A DNA stretch of 64,000 bases from Mytilus edulis (Eukaryota > Mollusca > Bivalvia > Mytilida > Mytilidae), in the NCBI RefSeq assembly GCF_963676685.1, contig NC_092345.1, positions 24,885,585-24,949,584 on the forward strand. The letters are read 5' to 3'. The position numbers were made by a program, and so were the translations under genes. Shown here piece after piece: positions 24,061-36,548 of this stretch (positions are counted from its first letter, which is position 1; each line of letters starts with the position of its first letter). Under the pieces are notes generated by a model. That model saw only the letters and a program-made list of their open reading frames with translations. It had not been told where the DNA came from and searched no databases.

Positions 24061-26430
24061 TTATAGATAAATTTCCCATCGTGAAAACGGATATTGTACA
24101 TTAATAAAAAAAAAAGTATGATATGTTGCTTAAATTTGTCGAATTTAAAAAAGGTCTTAATCTTATGACTTCTATAAAATAAATTATTATCTTGAAATGA
24201 AATATAAAATGGATGATTTTCTGTGTAAATTGTCCAATTTTTTAGTTCGACTTTAACCATGAAGAAATCAAACAGACCTTATAAATACAAATGATATTTT
24301 TTCTTCTTAATTGCGATTAAGTTTCATTGAAATAATTAAGGAAATAGCTCTGTCCCATTGTATTCGTATCCTTGTTAATCGCCACCAAATCGATGTTTAG
24401 CTTATATAAATATTGTCAATCTTTGGTCCTAAGTGGGTCGTCCGTTTTGCTGTACAGGATGTATAAATTCGATACCACATCCGATACAGCGATCTCTGTA
24501 CAAAAGTTATATTTGCAACAACTCTTTGAGAAGTCCGTTCGTGGCTTGTTGCGAGGCTAAAACTTTATCCTAATTGATTAAGCTTATTTTTTTACTTATC
24601 GAAAGATTTCTATTACGTGTTATGAAATTAAAAAAAGGAATTTAATCCTGATATTTAATGTAGCGAATTGCTTAAGGTGTTTTCTCAACTTAACTAATCC
24701 ACATCAACATCAGTTCACAAGAGACTTATGTGCAAACTCATAAAGGTTATATGATTTCAGCCATAACATAATATGTGTATAATGTTTGTAGTTTAATTTA
24801 CCATGACTTATTTGTCTGCATTTTACATTATCAGAAATTAATGCAATCCATCTGCGATTCCTTTAACGTCTTTACACAGATTTCCTGTACTTCTTTTTCA
24901 TATTTTTCATATTTATTCTTTAATCGTATTTTACTTTCCTATTTTCGAAATTCCGACCAAAACTTTCTATTTAAATAACAGGGGTTTTGGAATGATATTT
25001 TAGAACGTGATATGTCGTATCTTCAATGAAATCATTTGCATTTAAACAATGTGATATTTTTTATGTATGAATTTCACTTATGATCCCAGGTTAATCACAC
25101 AAGTCAGGAAAAATTGATAGATTCAGCTTTCAGAAAGTACACCATAATTTGTTTTAAATTGTTCTTGGATTTAAAAGGAAACGCATGTAATATAACTGCA
25201 AAGTCTGAGTAGGGAATGTTGCCTCCTTTATAAAAACTCAAGTTTTATATATTTTGATAGATTTAACTGCCATGAAATAAACCCTCTTGTTTCTTGTTAT
25301 ACACGCATTCAACGTTAATTTGTCTGATGATGGAATATATACTTGGTATACTATTGCCAATCACATTTTAAAGAACTTCACATTAATGAAGAATAATGTG
25401 TTGATTTTGATCAACCTTTTAAAACTAATTAAAATGCATTTCATTTTTCTTTTAAATATTGTAAAAGAAAAGTTTGATAAAATCACTCCTGAAAAACTTT
25501 CTAATATCGATAAAAGTTTAAAACTTTACCTGTATAGTAAACTTTAAAATGAAATCAAATCTGAAAACTACTTGCACAATCTAAACAATTTTAATAGTTG
25601 TCAACTTTTAACCAAATCCCTATAGAGACCATAACTTTGAAATTGAAATAAGTCGATATAAATAGATTCCAAGAGAACACAGACTGTGTTAATGTAGTAA
25701 AATTTGAGATGATGAGTAACACTTTTTCCTTCATTGCCAAATTAATAGTAATATTAGAAATCCCTTAATAAATGCAATTAAAACCCATTATCCTAATTCT
25801 AACCACCTTGAATCAAACTCTCAACTTAAACTTATTCTAGATCCCAATAAAAATATGTTGTCTAGTGGTGTAGACCATTAAACAGCGATCAACGGAATTG
25901 CGAAAATAAGGTCCATATTGGTCAATTATATACCTAAAATATTATCAACTTCACTTGTTTAACACTTTTATCATGTATTGTGTGTTTATTGTCACTTGTG
26001 TATTTGATGTAAGAATTTTGACCCGTCAGGGTTTCACTTTTGCAATAAAGTTATCATTAATAATTTCTGGTATCGAGTGACCTCAACTACGAGACCACTC
26101 GTAAAACATTTTGCTACCACAAGTGTGAGGACAAAACCTTGATGAACAAATGTAAATAAACGTGCATGTTAAAAATGATAACTGATTCTAAAAAACTAAT
26201 TTTTAAAATACAACAAATAATTTGACAAATTGTTTATGGAATGTTAAATGTACAGATAGGAACACATGGAAATATCAAAGCTTATTTATGACTTAATCCA
26301 CGTATTTTCTTTATATTGTTATCCATGTCACGATCTAATAAACTTTGGCAACAAACTCAAAAGATAAGTACACACTGCAATAAATAAGTGTTTAACGGTT
26401 GAAAACTCGCAAACTACCAAATAAACTCAT
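24061..26430. other. Long non-coding stretch
   Basis: Several small frames lie on both strands, none with motifs I recognise. AT-rich throughout. Confidence 0.4.
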
Positions 26431-26436
26431 CATAGA

Positions 26437-26765
26437 TAGGAGTGAAATGTTATATTTAGGCCAGACGCGTGTTTCGTCTACAAATGACTCAAAAGTGACG
26501 CTCGAAAAAAAATGTTAAAAAGGCCAAATAAAGTAATAAGTTGGAAAGCATTGAGGACCAAAAATCCTAAAAGTTGATAACTCATGTCAACACAGAAGTG
26601 CTAACTACTGGGCTGGCAATACCCTCCGGTAATTAAAACTCCACTAACAGTTGCATCGACCCAGTGGTTGTAAATAAACTCATCATAGATACCAGAATTT
26701 AAATTTTAATATATTTACGCCAGACGCGCGTTTCGTCTACAAAAGATGTGTCATACAAATATTTC
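26437..26765 (-). repeat. Decayed retrozyme-like repeat, about one and a third units
   Basis: The first unit has a minus-strand hammerhead with CTTTTGA instead of CTGATGA. It continues through TCATGTCAACACAGAAGTGC and GCATCGACCCAGTGG to a second start (ACTCATCATAGATACCAGAA). The second ribozyme stops after GTAGACGAAACGCGCGTC and lacks its 5' core. Confidence 0.8.
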
Positions 26766-27094
26766 TTAATAACGTTAAAAGGAAACGAACAATCCAGATA
26801 TAACAAAAAAACAACCAAATTGTCGAATTTCAATATTTAGGAAAACATCAAAATGTCGCAGGGTTTAACTAGTTTATCGTTTATATGATATCTTATTTTT
26901 TATTGAAAAAGTTTCAAGACATGAAGCAATTAAGGCTTTGACAAACTGTATCTTTATCTTATTGTCATTCCTAATGTTGTAATCTGTAAGCCTAATTTTA
27001 TTTGGTCTGTTGCTTTCCGAGGTATTCCCTACATAACGTCTTTTTCGAAATCTGAATCGATTGTCTATTTTGGAGTTTTGTGAGACGAATGCAG

Positions 27095-27300
27095 AAAAAA
27101 CTCATCATAGATACAAGAACCAAATGTTGTATATACGCCAGACTCATCAGTGACGCTCGAATCCAAAAGGTTAAAAGGCCAAATAAAGTACGAAGAGCAT
27201 TAAGGACCTAAATTCCTAAAAGTTTTGCAAAATAGAGCTAAGGGAATATATGCTTGAGGTAGAAAAGCCTTAGTATTTCAAAAATTAAAAATTTTGTTAA
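27095..27300 (-). repeat. Retrozyme-like repeat with the ribozyme centre deleted
   Basis: ATACGCCAGACTCATCAGTG at 27134 joins the two outer parts of the hammerhead and lacks the 26 bases between two AGAC copies seen in intact units. The body follows (AGTACGAAGAGCATTAAGGA) to about 27300. Confidence 0.8.
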
Positions 27301-27399
27301 CAGTTAATTTAATTATAACATTGAGAGTGAAAACCAAGTAATGTGTCAAAGAGATAACAACCCAAACAAAGAGCAGAAATCAAGCAATGGGTATTCAAC

Positions 27400-27980
27400 A
27401 CTACGATATTGCTCTAACCATGTAGGTTGTATATTTGTAACATTCACATTTGTACCTCCTGTTTTTGTTCCAATTATTGCTTCTGAAAGTAACAAAAACA
27501 AATATTGAATTAACCGACGTAAATGAATATATTATAACTATATAATGGCATCAAATGTCATTATCAGACACAACACGCTGAGTTCTACATCACAATTTAT
27601 TATGTCTTTTCAAGATTAGTATATTTACATAATTATTTCTTCGTGAATTTGAAATAAAGGGAGGCCTAAATTCAGGATACATTACTCATTGAATCATTTT
27701 TCATTGTTTTTGTCTCTATGGACCAGCCTAAGTTCCATCTTTTAAAAAGAAGAAAAAACAATTTCATTTGCTAAAAAATGAAAACCACACGTTTATAGTT
27801 TCATGCGTCCGTAGCGCTTTTACGGATTTACCTTAATCAGGAACGTTAAAAACAAAATAAGTATGGAAAACTAATGATGTATAAAAACCAAAACATTCCC
27901 AAATCTGTCTTAGCTATGTCAGCAAAGAGTTGAACCCTTTGTTTATAATAATTTTATAATTTATTAACGGAATGTATCAA
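27400..27980. other. Non-coding stretch, nothing recognised
   Basis: A short R1-like piece (ATGTGTCAAAGAGATAACAA) lies just before it at about 27342. No gene signal. Confidence 0.4.
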
Positions 27981-27984
27981 AAAG

Positions 27985-28430
27985 GTTTGTTATAAAAGAG
28001 GGACGAACGATACCAGAGGGACAGTCAAACTCCCAGATTGAACATAAACTGACAAGGCCATGTCTAAAAATAAAAAGACAACATAAAAATAATAGTACAG
28101 AAGACACAATATAGAAAACTTAAGACTAAACAACACGAACCCAAAAAAAAATGGTGCTCCGAAAAGGCAAGTAGATCCTGCTCCACATGTGGCACCCGTT
28201 ATGTTGCTCATGTTATTACAAATCCGGTAAATAGTCTGATTCGGTAGGTCACATTAGTGAAAAGGGGAGGGTATTTAAGTTACGACATATGGAACATATC
28301 CGATAGCATCTGTGAAACGGTTATTCCGTAACGGTCAACCAACTCATGATGTTGTCCGTAAAATTTTCGAAGGGATGATTTCAAATTCACCATATGGAAC
28401 TATTGGTTTAATAGCTTACCCGTGAGCAAC
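27985..28430 (-). pseudogene. 3' end of an RYIDDV-type reverse transcriptase retroelement, relic
   Basis: Read on the minus strand, 28430-28270 encodes LLTGKLLNQ, then VNLKSSLRKFYG, ELVDRYGITVSQ and MLSDMFHM, matching the C-terminal part of a mollusc reverse transcriptase family I recognise from its conserved wording. It has a stop in the middle. The segment down to 27985 (GAGCAGGATC, then GACTGTCCCTCTGGTATCG) recurs at 33040-33310 and in part at 35085-35240 and 37860-38020, so it is the element's 3' untranslated part. The 73-residue frame at 27990-28211 is within that part. Confidence 0.8.
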
Positions 28431-28732
28431 ACTCCTCTATCAAGGAAATCATGATAGGAAATACAAACCCAGAAATATCGTATCAATTCGGAGATATATA
28501 CTTCGAATACAGGCGCTGCTGGAATGTTGCTACATAGAAATGTAAATCATGCCAGTACTGAAGTACTGACTAATGTCCTGAATGGTCGAAATGATTTAAG
28601 ACCGCAGGGGAAACTAATAAGGAAGTTTATAGCTTAAACCTATATTAAGAGTGATAATTATATTACTTTAAATGTTTAAGATGTTTCTGTAGTGCTCAGT
28701 GGTCGGACTTGTCTAACTTAATTATTCTCTTA

Positions 28733-29402
28733 GGTAGCAATACACAGTTAGGAGTTTAGTTTCGCATTTTGGCCCCTGTGGATTTTTAAAATAGGAAAGT
28801 TATTGTGTAATAAAATTCATTTTTAGACAGATGAGTGCTAATTTAGCCTTCAAAGATGGTTTATAAGTTCATCAAGATTATTTTTTACATGTTTTATGGG
28901 CTGTTTTCTGTTTGACAATCCGTATTTTCATAGCTAGACCGGCCATCAGTCCAGAAATTACTGTACTGTTTACAAACACTCTTTTTCTACGCGAAGTTTT
29001 TGACGCAATTTTACAAAAAAATGAGATGAAAGACATATGATTATCATTGGATTTGCTGAATGATATATGTACACAGTTTCAGAAAAGGTATTACTTCAAG
29101 CGATTGAAATTCTACTTTTAGCCAAATTGTGGGGAAATATATGACATCTTTCCCCCCCCCCCCCTTTTTGCAATATTTTATAACAAATAAATGCAGATTG
29201 TTGCCATGGATACACCAAAAAGAAATTATATTTTTCCATTTTATATACTGGATATAAAATCTATGGAAGATTCTGATTACATACATATGCCCATATATAA
29301 CACAAACAGTAAGCTTGATATTGCAAGAAAGCAATGAAAAGGGGATGGTAAAATTCATAAGGGCAAATTTTAGTATTTTTTCCTAACTGTTTATTGCTAC
29401 CT
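28733..29402. mobile_element. TIR element, copy 1 of 3
   Basis: Ends are GGTAGCAATACACAGTTAGG and the inverse of GGTAGCAATAAACAGTTAGG, one mismatch, flanked by TTA on both sides. Non-coding, about 670 bp. Copies 2 and 3 lie at about 30147-30813 and 31558-32219; the third copy has TTAA on both sides. Confidence 0.85.
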
Positions 29403-30146
29403 TATGGCATACTTACCAAGCTCAGAATTGTATAATTTAAGACTTTTCATGCCACAAATCTATTGATATTTAGATTCTTAATCAATTTCTGAGTAAATTG
29501 AGTGTTTAAGAATGACAATATATGTCAATTTTATTGTTTACAGTCCTTAGCAACCAAAATTAGACATTTTGACACAAGGCTTATATTTGTACTCTATCGG
29601 CTTAACTTTTGCTTCTGATGGATTGGGCTGCATGTAGTAGCCTAAGTATTGAACGCGTTGGGTTTTTTCTTGCGAATATATCAAATTATTGTTTTTATCA
29701 AGATTTCATGTTACATTTTGGCATATATTAAATGTATAGTTAAATCAGATGTAAGAAATTGATTCCCTATCACCAAGTTTTTTAATCAAGTCTTTGGTAT
29801 GCAATAAGCATAAAGATTAACATTTTTATGCTTGAAATTGCTAAATTTTATACAATGTTGCATCATCAGAGACCTTATTAAGATATTCAACATTAAAAAA
29901 CTGACAAAAGAGGTACAGTTTTTAAGATTTGGCTAAAAATTGAGGTAGAGACAAGATTTACACTTTGACTTGGCACCTTTCTTTAAAATCAGTTTTTGTC
30001 GCGTTTCAGTGTCAACTGCTAACCTTCATAAAATATTCATTACTCAACCAATTTTCAAAAATAAAAGGCCATTTTACTCGTATTAGCTAGCAGAACTCAG
30101 AAAATAAGTTAAAAGGGAGAATTTGAAAAAAATATTTACTATTAAG

Positions 30147-30813
30147 GTAGCAATACACAGTTAGGAGTTTAGTTTCGCATTTTGGCCCCTGTGGATTTTT
30201 AAAATAGGAAAGTTATTGTGTAATAAAATTCATTTTTAGACAGATGAGTGCTAATTTAGCCTTCAAAGATGGTTTATAAGTTCATCAAGATTATTTTTTA
30301 CATGTTTTATGGGCTGTTTTCTGTTTGACAATCCGTATTTTCATAGCTAGACCGGCCATCAGTCCAGAAATTACTGTACTGTTTACAAACACTCTTTTTC
30401 TACGCGAAGTTTTTGACGCAATTTTACAAAAAAATGAGATGAAAGACATATGATTATCATTGGATTTGCTGAATGATATATGTACACAGTTTCAGAAAAG
30501 GTATTACTTCAAGCGATTGAAATTCTACTTTTAGCCAAATTGTGGGGAAATATATGACATCTTTCCCCCCCCCCCTTTTTGCAATATTTTATAACAAATA
30601 AATGCAGATTGTTGCCATGGATACACCAAAAAGAAATTATATTTTTCCATTTTATATACTGGATATAAAATCTATGGAAGATTCTGATTACATACATATG
30701 CCCATATATAACACAAACAGTAAGCTTGATATTGCAAGAAAGCAATGAAAAGGGGATGGTAAAATTCATAAGGGCAAATTTTAGTATTTTTTCCTAACTG
30801 TTTATTGCTACCT
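30147..30813. mobile_element. TIR element, copy 2 of 3
   Basis: Same sequence as copy 1 except for the shorter C run (11). It sits between the two spacer copies. Confidence 0.85.
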
Positions 30814-31557
30814 TATGGCATACTTACCAAGCTCAGAATTGTATAATTTAAGACTTTTCATGCCACAAATCTATTGATATTTAGATTCTTAATCAATTTC
30901 TGAGTAAATTGAGTGTTTAAGAATGACAATATATGTCAATTTTATTGTTTACAGTCCTTAGCAACCAAAATTAGACATTTTGACACAAGGCTTATATTTG
31001 TACTCTATCGGCTTAACTTTTGCTTCTGATGGATTGGGCTGCATGTAGTAGCCTAAGTATTGAACGCGTTGGGTTTTTTCTTGCGAATATATCAAATTAT
31101 TGTTTTTATCAAGATTTCATGTTACATTTTGGCATATATTAAATGTATAGTTAAATCAGATGTAAGAAATTGATTCCCTATCACCAAGTTTTTTAATCAA
31201 GTCTTTGGTATGCAATAAGCATAAAGATTAACATTTTTATGCTTGAAATTGCTAAATTTTATACAATGTTGCATCATCAGAGACCTTATTAAGATATTCA
31301 ACATTAAAAAACTGACAAAAGAGGTACAGTTTTTAAGATTTGGCTAAAAATTGAGGTAGAGACAAGATTTACACTTTGACTTGGCACCTTTCTTTAAAAT
31401 CAGTTTTTGTCGCGTTTCAGTGTCAACTGCTAACCTTCATAAAATATTCATTACTCAACCAATTTTCAAAAATAAAAGGCCATTTTACTCGTATTAGCTA
31501 GCAGAACTCAGAAAATAAGTTAAAAGGGAGAATTTGAAAAAAATATTTACTATTAAG

Positions 31558-32219
31558 GTAGCAATACACAGTTAGGAGTTTAGTTTCGCATTTTGGCCCC
31601 TGTGGATTTTTAAAATAGGAAAGTTATTGTGTAATAAAATTCATTTTTAGACAGATGAGTGCTAATTTAGCCTTCAAAGATGGTTTATAAGTTCATCAAG
31701 ATTATTTTTTACATGTTTTATGGGCTGTTTTCTGTTTGACAATCCGTATTTTCATAGCTAGACCGGCCATCAGTCCAGAAATTACTGTACTGTTTACAAA
31801 CACTCTTTTTCTACGCGAAGTTTTTGACGCAATTTTACAAAAAAATGAGATGAAAGACATATGATTATCATTGGATTTGCTGAATGATATATGTACACAG
31901 TTTCAGAAAAGGTATTACTTCAAGCGATTGAAATTCTACTTTTAGCCAAATTGTGGGGAAATATATGACATCTTTCCCCCCCTTTTTGCAATATTTTATA
32001 ACAAATAAATGCAGATTGTTGCCATGGATACACCAAAAAGAAATTATATTTTTCCATTTTATATACTGGATATAAAATCTATGGAAGATTCTGATTACAT
32101 ACATATGCCCAGATATAACACAAACAGTAAGCTTGATATTGCAAGAAAGCAATGAAAAGGGGATGGTAAAATTCATAAGGGCAAATTTTAGTATTTTTTC
32201 CTAACTGTTTATTGCTACC
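31558..32219. mobile_element. TIR element, copy 3 of 3
   Basis: C run of 7 and one visible point change (CCCAGATATAAC against CCCATATATAAC). It is followed by unrelated sequence, which marks the edge of the array. Confidence 0.85.
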
Positions 32220-32221
32220 TT

Positions 32222-32690
32222 AACTGTTTAATATTTGGTCTATATTACATGTAGAAACATTTAATTAATTACCAATGCGTGATTGCTTTCATCTTTCTAA
32301 CTCGTCAATTATATAACGGGTTTAGCTAAAGTTCATAAGTATGTTATGTGTGTTCGATTCCTTTCACCATTAGGCCTTTGATTTGTAAACTTGTTTTTTT
32401 TATACATTTCGTGAAATTCAAATAAGTTCTTTTTCAATTTAATTTATTTCTGTAAAATTTGAGGCAATCTTTGTGTGTGATTGGAGTGATTTTCTTTGAG
32501 CAATCTGAGGTAAAGGTACACATTTAATATAATTTTAATACATTTGCACATTTTTACTTAGTGTGAATTCGCATGAGAGGAGGTGTATTATAAGAGAGAT
32601 ACTCGTGCCCTGTCTGTTCTCCTGGATTTGCTCTTTTTGAAGTTCCAGCGATTTTCTCAGATTTTTGTTTTTTGCTATGATATTTGTTAT
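32222..32690. other. Non-coding stretch, nothing recognised
   Basis: AT-rich; no feature supported. Confidence 0.4.
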
Positions 32691-32692
32691 CA

Positions 32693-33033
32693 AAGTAACA
32701 AGGATTATAGTTTAATACGCCAGACGCACGTTTCGTCTACATAAGACTCATCACTGACGCGCAGATAAAAATAGTTCTAAAGCCAAACAAGTACAAAGTA
32801 GAGGAGCATTAAGGACCCGAAATTCCAAAAAGTTGTGTCATACGGCTCATGTAATCTATTCCTAGGAGAAGAAAATCCTTAGTCTTTCGAAAAATTCAAA
32901 ATTTTGTAACAGGAAATTTATAAAAATGACCATATAATTGATATTCATGTCAACACCGAAGTGCTGACTACTGGGCTGATTATACCCTCGGTGACGAAAC
33001 GTCCATAAGCAGTGACATCGACCCAGTGCTGAA
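32693..33033 (-). repeat. Retrozyme-like monomer with mutated hammerhead
   Basis: A nearly complete single unit: AAGTAACAAGGATTATAG to GACATCGACCCAGTGCTG. On the minus strand the core is GTGATGA (C3 changed to G), which should stop cleavage, while the GTC/GAC stem, GAAA and helix III region remain. Confidence 0.85.
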
Positions 33034-33039
33034 ATTATT

Positions 33040-33310
33040 ATTAAAGAAGGACGAAAGATACCAGAGGGGCAGTCAAACTCATAAATCGAAAATAAACTGA
33101 CAACACCATGGGTAAAATGAAAAGGACAAACAGACAAACAATAGTACACATGATTCTTCATAAAAAAATAAAGAACAAACAACACGAACCCTACCAAAAT
33201 CTAGGGGTGATCTCAGGTACTCCGGAAGGATAAGCATATCCTGCTCCACATGTGGCACCCGTCGTGTTGCTTATGAGATATCAAATCCGGTAAATAGTCT
33301 AATTCGGTAG
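33040..33310 (-). mobile_element. 3' untranslated piece of the RYIDDV-type retroelement
   Basis: ACGAAAGATACCAGAGGGGC, then CATATCCTGCTCCACATGTG and AATCCGGTAAATAGTCTAAT, match 27985-28260 in the same orientation. No protein part. It directly follows the retrozyme-like unit. Confidence 0.75.
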
Positions 33311-33324
33311 GTCACATTTATAAA

Positions 33325-33440
33325 AGGTACCAGGATTATAATTTAATACGCCAGACGCGCGTTTCGTCTACATAAGATTCATCAGAGACGCTCAGATCAA
33401 AATAGTTATAAAGCCAAACAAGTACATTAAACAGGATCGT
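33325..33440 (-). ncRNA. Hammerhead ribozyme motif, weakened copy
   Basis: Minus strand has an intact CTGATGA and GAAA, the ACG-CG-CGT hairpin and TGGCGT. However, the helix II base pair next to the core is A-C (AATC opposite GAC) and the helix I closing pair is U-U. It could have residual activity at best. Confidence 0.7.
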
Positions 33441-35080
33441 CTGTGTAAACTATTGTCACCTTAAATAAAGGGGCATTACATGTAGCAGGGGCTTAGACAA
33501 AGCATTAACATTTGATTGTTTTTATTGAAATATTTGTAAAATAGGAATTTTGAATAAAGATTTCGCTAAAGTCAATTTGTCAAAATAAACTCTATATATA
33601 GCTGGTGTATTATTTTAAAAGTCAATGAATCAGTATCCACGAGTCTTGCAATGACATTGTGCATGATTTTGTTTTGATCAATTTTGTTTTATCATAAAAA
33701 TTAAAACGTGGACACGTCTTTTCGATTAAAATATAGTGATTTCTGGTTGAATTCATCACAATAGATAAGAAATTCATAAAAAATCGGAACCGATATTTAG
33801 AATACTTAAACTTTTACACTTAAGTATCCCATATTTACGTTAAAACGTAATGTCCAACGTTAAATCTTTTGTAATAAAGATCGGAGTTCCGTTTCTTTCA
33901 TTCTATATTTTTTCTCCGATCGTCTGAAAACCTCATAAGAGTATTGCTATTACGTATTGGTACTACGCTTATAACTGCAAAATCAATATTACTAAAACTG
34001 TAAACCGGAAAATTACATTTTTGAAACCGGTTATAAAAATGTCCAAGCATATGCAAGGTAAACATATATCGTGTTTGTTCATTTATATTGTGAAATTGGA
34101 AATGCTGATAGGAAAAATATTTTTGATATTAAAATGTCTTTGTTCATGATAATTTTTGGCCGGAAACCATGTGCATAGTTTTCATTTCACTGAATTCAAA
34201 AAATATATCCATCTTGTCACTACGAAAAATAAACTATATTGTCATAATATGATTACAAGTGAGGTTTTAATCGGCTTTTTATCTTATTAGAATGCAGATA
34301 CGTTACGTATGTAATGAGCCTGTGTAGATATAAAAAAAAACAATAATGTCAAAATCGTAAAACGATTGGACATGTTTTTCTTTTGTTTATGTAAATAAGC
34401 ATGTAGAATCTACGATTCATGAACATCTTGTATCATTTCTGTAATAGACACGGAATATTTATTTATTAAGTCTAGGAACTTTCCAATGCACTTTAGAAAA
34501 AAAAACAGATGTTTCTTGACAAACCCTTGCTCATTATGTTTTTACTCAGACACTGATGACGTTTTACACAAGTATGAGTAGAATAAACGTAGTAAATTCA
34601 AGCTCTTAAATATCGTAGGTGTCGTAAAACGCATTTTTCGTACGTGAGGAATATTATATTGGTGCTAAGGTGAGAAAAAATATGATTTCGAATTTAATTC
34701 GTCTCGTTGGTAATAAGTGTGGTTATTGCGATGAACCTTATTGTAAAATTCGAGTTGAATATCAAGAAATTATGCGGAGGGGGCTATATTTGTGGTTTCA
34801 TAATACTATTGTTTGGCATGATATATTAATAGTACCCAATCAGGGAAGTTTGGATTGTTAATGGAAGGAACGTCATTAATATATCTGTATGTTAAATTTT
34901 AAAAACATCTATTTGTTCTTTTTGTTTTTACAAGTGTATGATGGACTTAGACTGATATGAACATTAGAAAAAGGTCTACCAGGAGAAGTGAATAGTTTGA
35001 ATCCATGGTTCTTTAATTTAAGTATACTTACAATTACATGACCATGTTTCTTGCTTTTATGGGGTCTCTTTGTACCGCCT
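33441..35080. other. Non-coding stretch
   Basis: A 63-residue frame at 34670-34861 (with CGYCDEPYC) shows no flanking splice sites that convince me. Nothing else seen. Confidence 0.4.
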
Positions 35081-35084
35081 GACT

Positions 35085-35240
35085 CAGAATATTTAGGTGC
35101 ATTCCTACGTGTTACTTATTCTTCAGTCTATTGTTTGTCCGTTTGTCTTCTTTCATTTTTAGCCATTGCGTTGTCAGTTTATTTTCGATTTATGAATTTG
35201 ACTGTCCTTCTTGTATCTTTCGTCCCTCTTTTTTTGTGAC
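35085..35240 (+). mobile_element. 3' untranslated piece of the RYIDDV-type retroelement, plus strand
   Basis: CAGTTTATTTTCGATTTATG, then TTTGACTGTCC and TATCTTTCGTCCCTC, are the reverse complement of the block at 33045-33120. The piece ends 136 bp before the relic exon D. Confidence 0.75.
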
Positions 35241-35376
35241 GATTGACGTAATTAAAACTAACAACATACAGTTTAACTTAGTATTCTTTCAGAATCAATG
35301 ATAAATTTCTGTGTAAAAAGTATGTACCAACATTCCATATTTTTTTATTCGTGTATTGCTTATTTTACTTCTGCAG

Positions 35377-35525
35377 ATGGACTCAGAAAAAGAACCTGTG
35401 TCTACCAGTGACATGTTGATTAGAATAAAGCAGCATAAGTGGTCAATACTTGCTTTTATATGTGGTGTAGTCTTGGCATTAGGTATTTGTTCCAGTGATG
35501 GTATCAAAATCTTCTCCGGGAAAGG
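35377..35525 (+). pseudogene. Relic D: lone transmembrane exon of the B30.2 membrane family
   Basis: After a TACTTCTGCAG acceptor the exon reads MDSEKEPVSTSDMLIRIKQHKW, a clear match to the start of the transmembrane exon of gene B. A 2-base deletion inside the helix (GGTATTTGTTCC where relatives have GGTATAGTTGTTCC or similar) shifts the frame, so the second half of the helix and the AAG-G donor end are out of frame. No B30.2 exon is detectable downstream before 40 kb. It starts with ATG directly at the acceptor, as B does and unlike A and C. A dead duplicate, or an exon left behind by rearrangement. Confidence 0.78.
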
Positions 35526-36265
35526 GTATATAAATTATTGTTTTCATGTAAAAAGTATATATGGACACATATCAACATATCTTATACATGTAATATTGCT
35601 TCCGTTTATTTTATTATCAGGTCGATGATCCTGGCCCCCTCTCATCCTCATTTTTGTTTTCACTTTTTGCTTTGTATCTTTTTAGTAGTTTGATAATATC
35701 AACTGCTTAAAAAGAATTTGAAAAACGAATAAATAGCCTAAAGGCATGTCTTCTTTGACTGTCAATGACGTTAAAATACTAAATCCCTTGGATGTGTTTT
35801 AGTTGATTTTAGTCTCTTTTTATTTTAATTTGGGTTTGGCCTTTAACTAGCTTACAGTAACTGGGAGTACGCTTAAATCGTACTTTCGTGTTAATTCGAC
35901 CTGTTGATACAATTTGTAATGCTTTTTTGTTATCTAATGTTCGCTTATGTAGTGCTATATCTTGTTTTTCTAATTTAGTATATACCAACATTGATAAGTG
36001 TTTGATATGACTTTGAGTTTTTCACTTTTGTTCTCGTACTATGAAACGAATATTTCCGTAATTCTTGACTGCACTTTATCTACCTGTGTAAAGTATTCTA
36101 TTTGGTAGCATTTGGTTCAAGGTTATGGTTGTTTATCTGAAATTGTTTAACATTTCACCCCTTATCATATTGAATTCTGTATTTACATTGTGTCATCCAT
36201 CAAATGTATTCGTTTTATTTTATTTATTTGTTTGCATATGTCCTAAAATAGTAACCTGATGCTCA
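35526..36265. other. Non-coding stretch, nothing recognised
   Basis: No supported feature; the expected B30.2 exon of relic D is not present. Confidence 0.45.
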
Positions 36266-36269
36266 GTGG

Positions 36270-36505
36270 TTGTCGTATGTGGTTCGTAAGTGTTTCCCGG
36301 TTCTCGTTTTTTATATAGATTTGACCGTTGGTTTTCCCGTTTCACTAGTAACGATTTGGGGCCTTTATAGCTTGCTGTTCGGTGTGAGCCTAGGCTCCGT
36401 GTTGAAGATCGTACTTAGTTTACTTTATCAAATTGTGACTTGGATGGAGAGTTTTGCCTTTGGCACTCATACCACACATCTTCTTATATCTATTTTAAAT
36501 TTACG
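36270..36505 (+). repeat. Dispersed repeat R2 copy
   Basis: GTTTTCCCGTTTCACTAGTA, then GTTCGGTGTGAGCCTAGGCT and CATACCACACATCTTCTTAT. The same end occurs at 48215-48240 and 61875-61900, and in reverse at 11270 and 12645. The 82-residue hydrophobic frame is part of the repeat. Confidence 0.8.
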
Positions 36506-36548
36506 GAATTACTTTTAATGCAAAATATATATTTTTTGTGTTTCGGGG

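Larger units (their letters stand above)
28732..32221. repeat. Large tandem duplication: three TIR elements and two identical spacers
   Basis: Units start at 28732, 30145 and 31556 (periods 1413 and 1411). The 2-base difference equals the difference in one C run (13 versus 11; 7 in the third copy), so the two full units look otherwise identical. Each unit begins with a TIR element of about 670 bp, followed by a spacer of about 740 bp. The third unit stops exactly at the element's end. The 86-104-residue minus frames in each copy are repeated chance frames. Confidence 0.93.

Noticed and set aside
29044-32176. Three similar minus-strand frames of 86-104 residues, as if a repeated gene
   Set aside because: They lie in copies of a non-coding TIR element, differ only through the C run, and have no family likeness.
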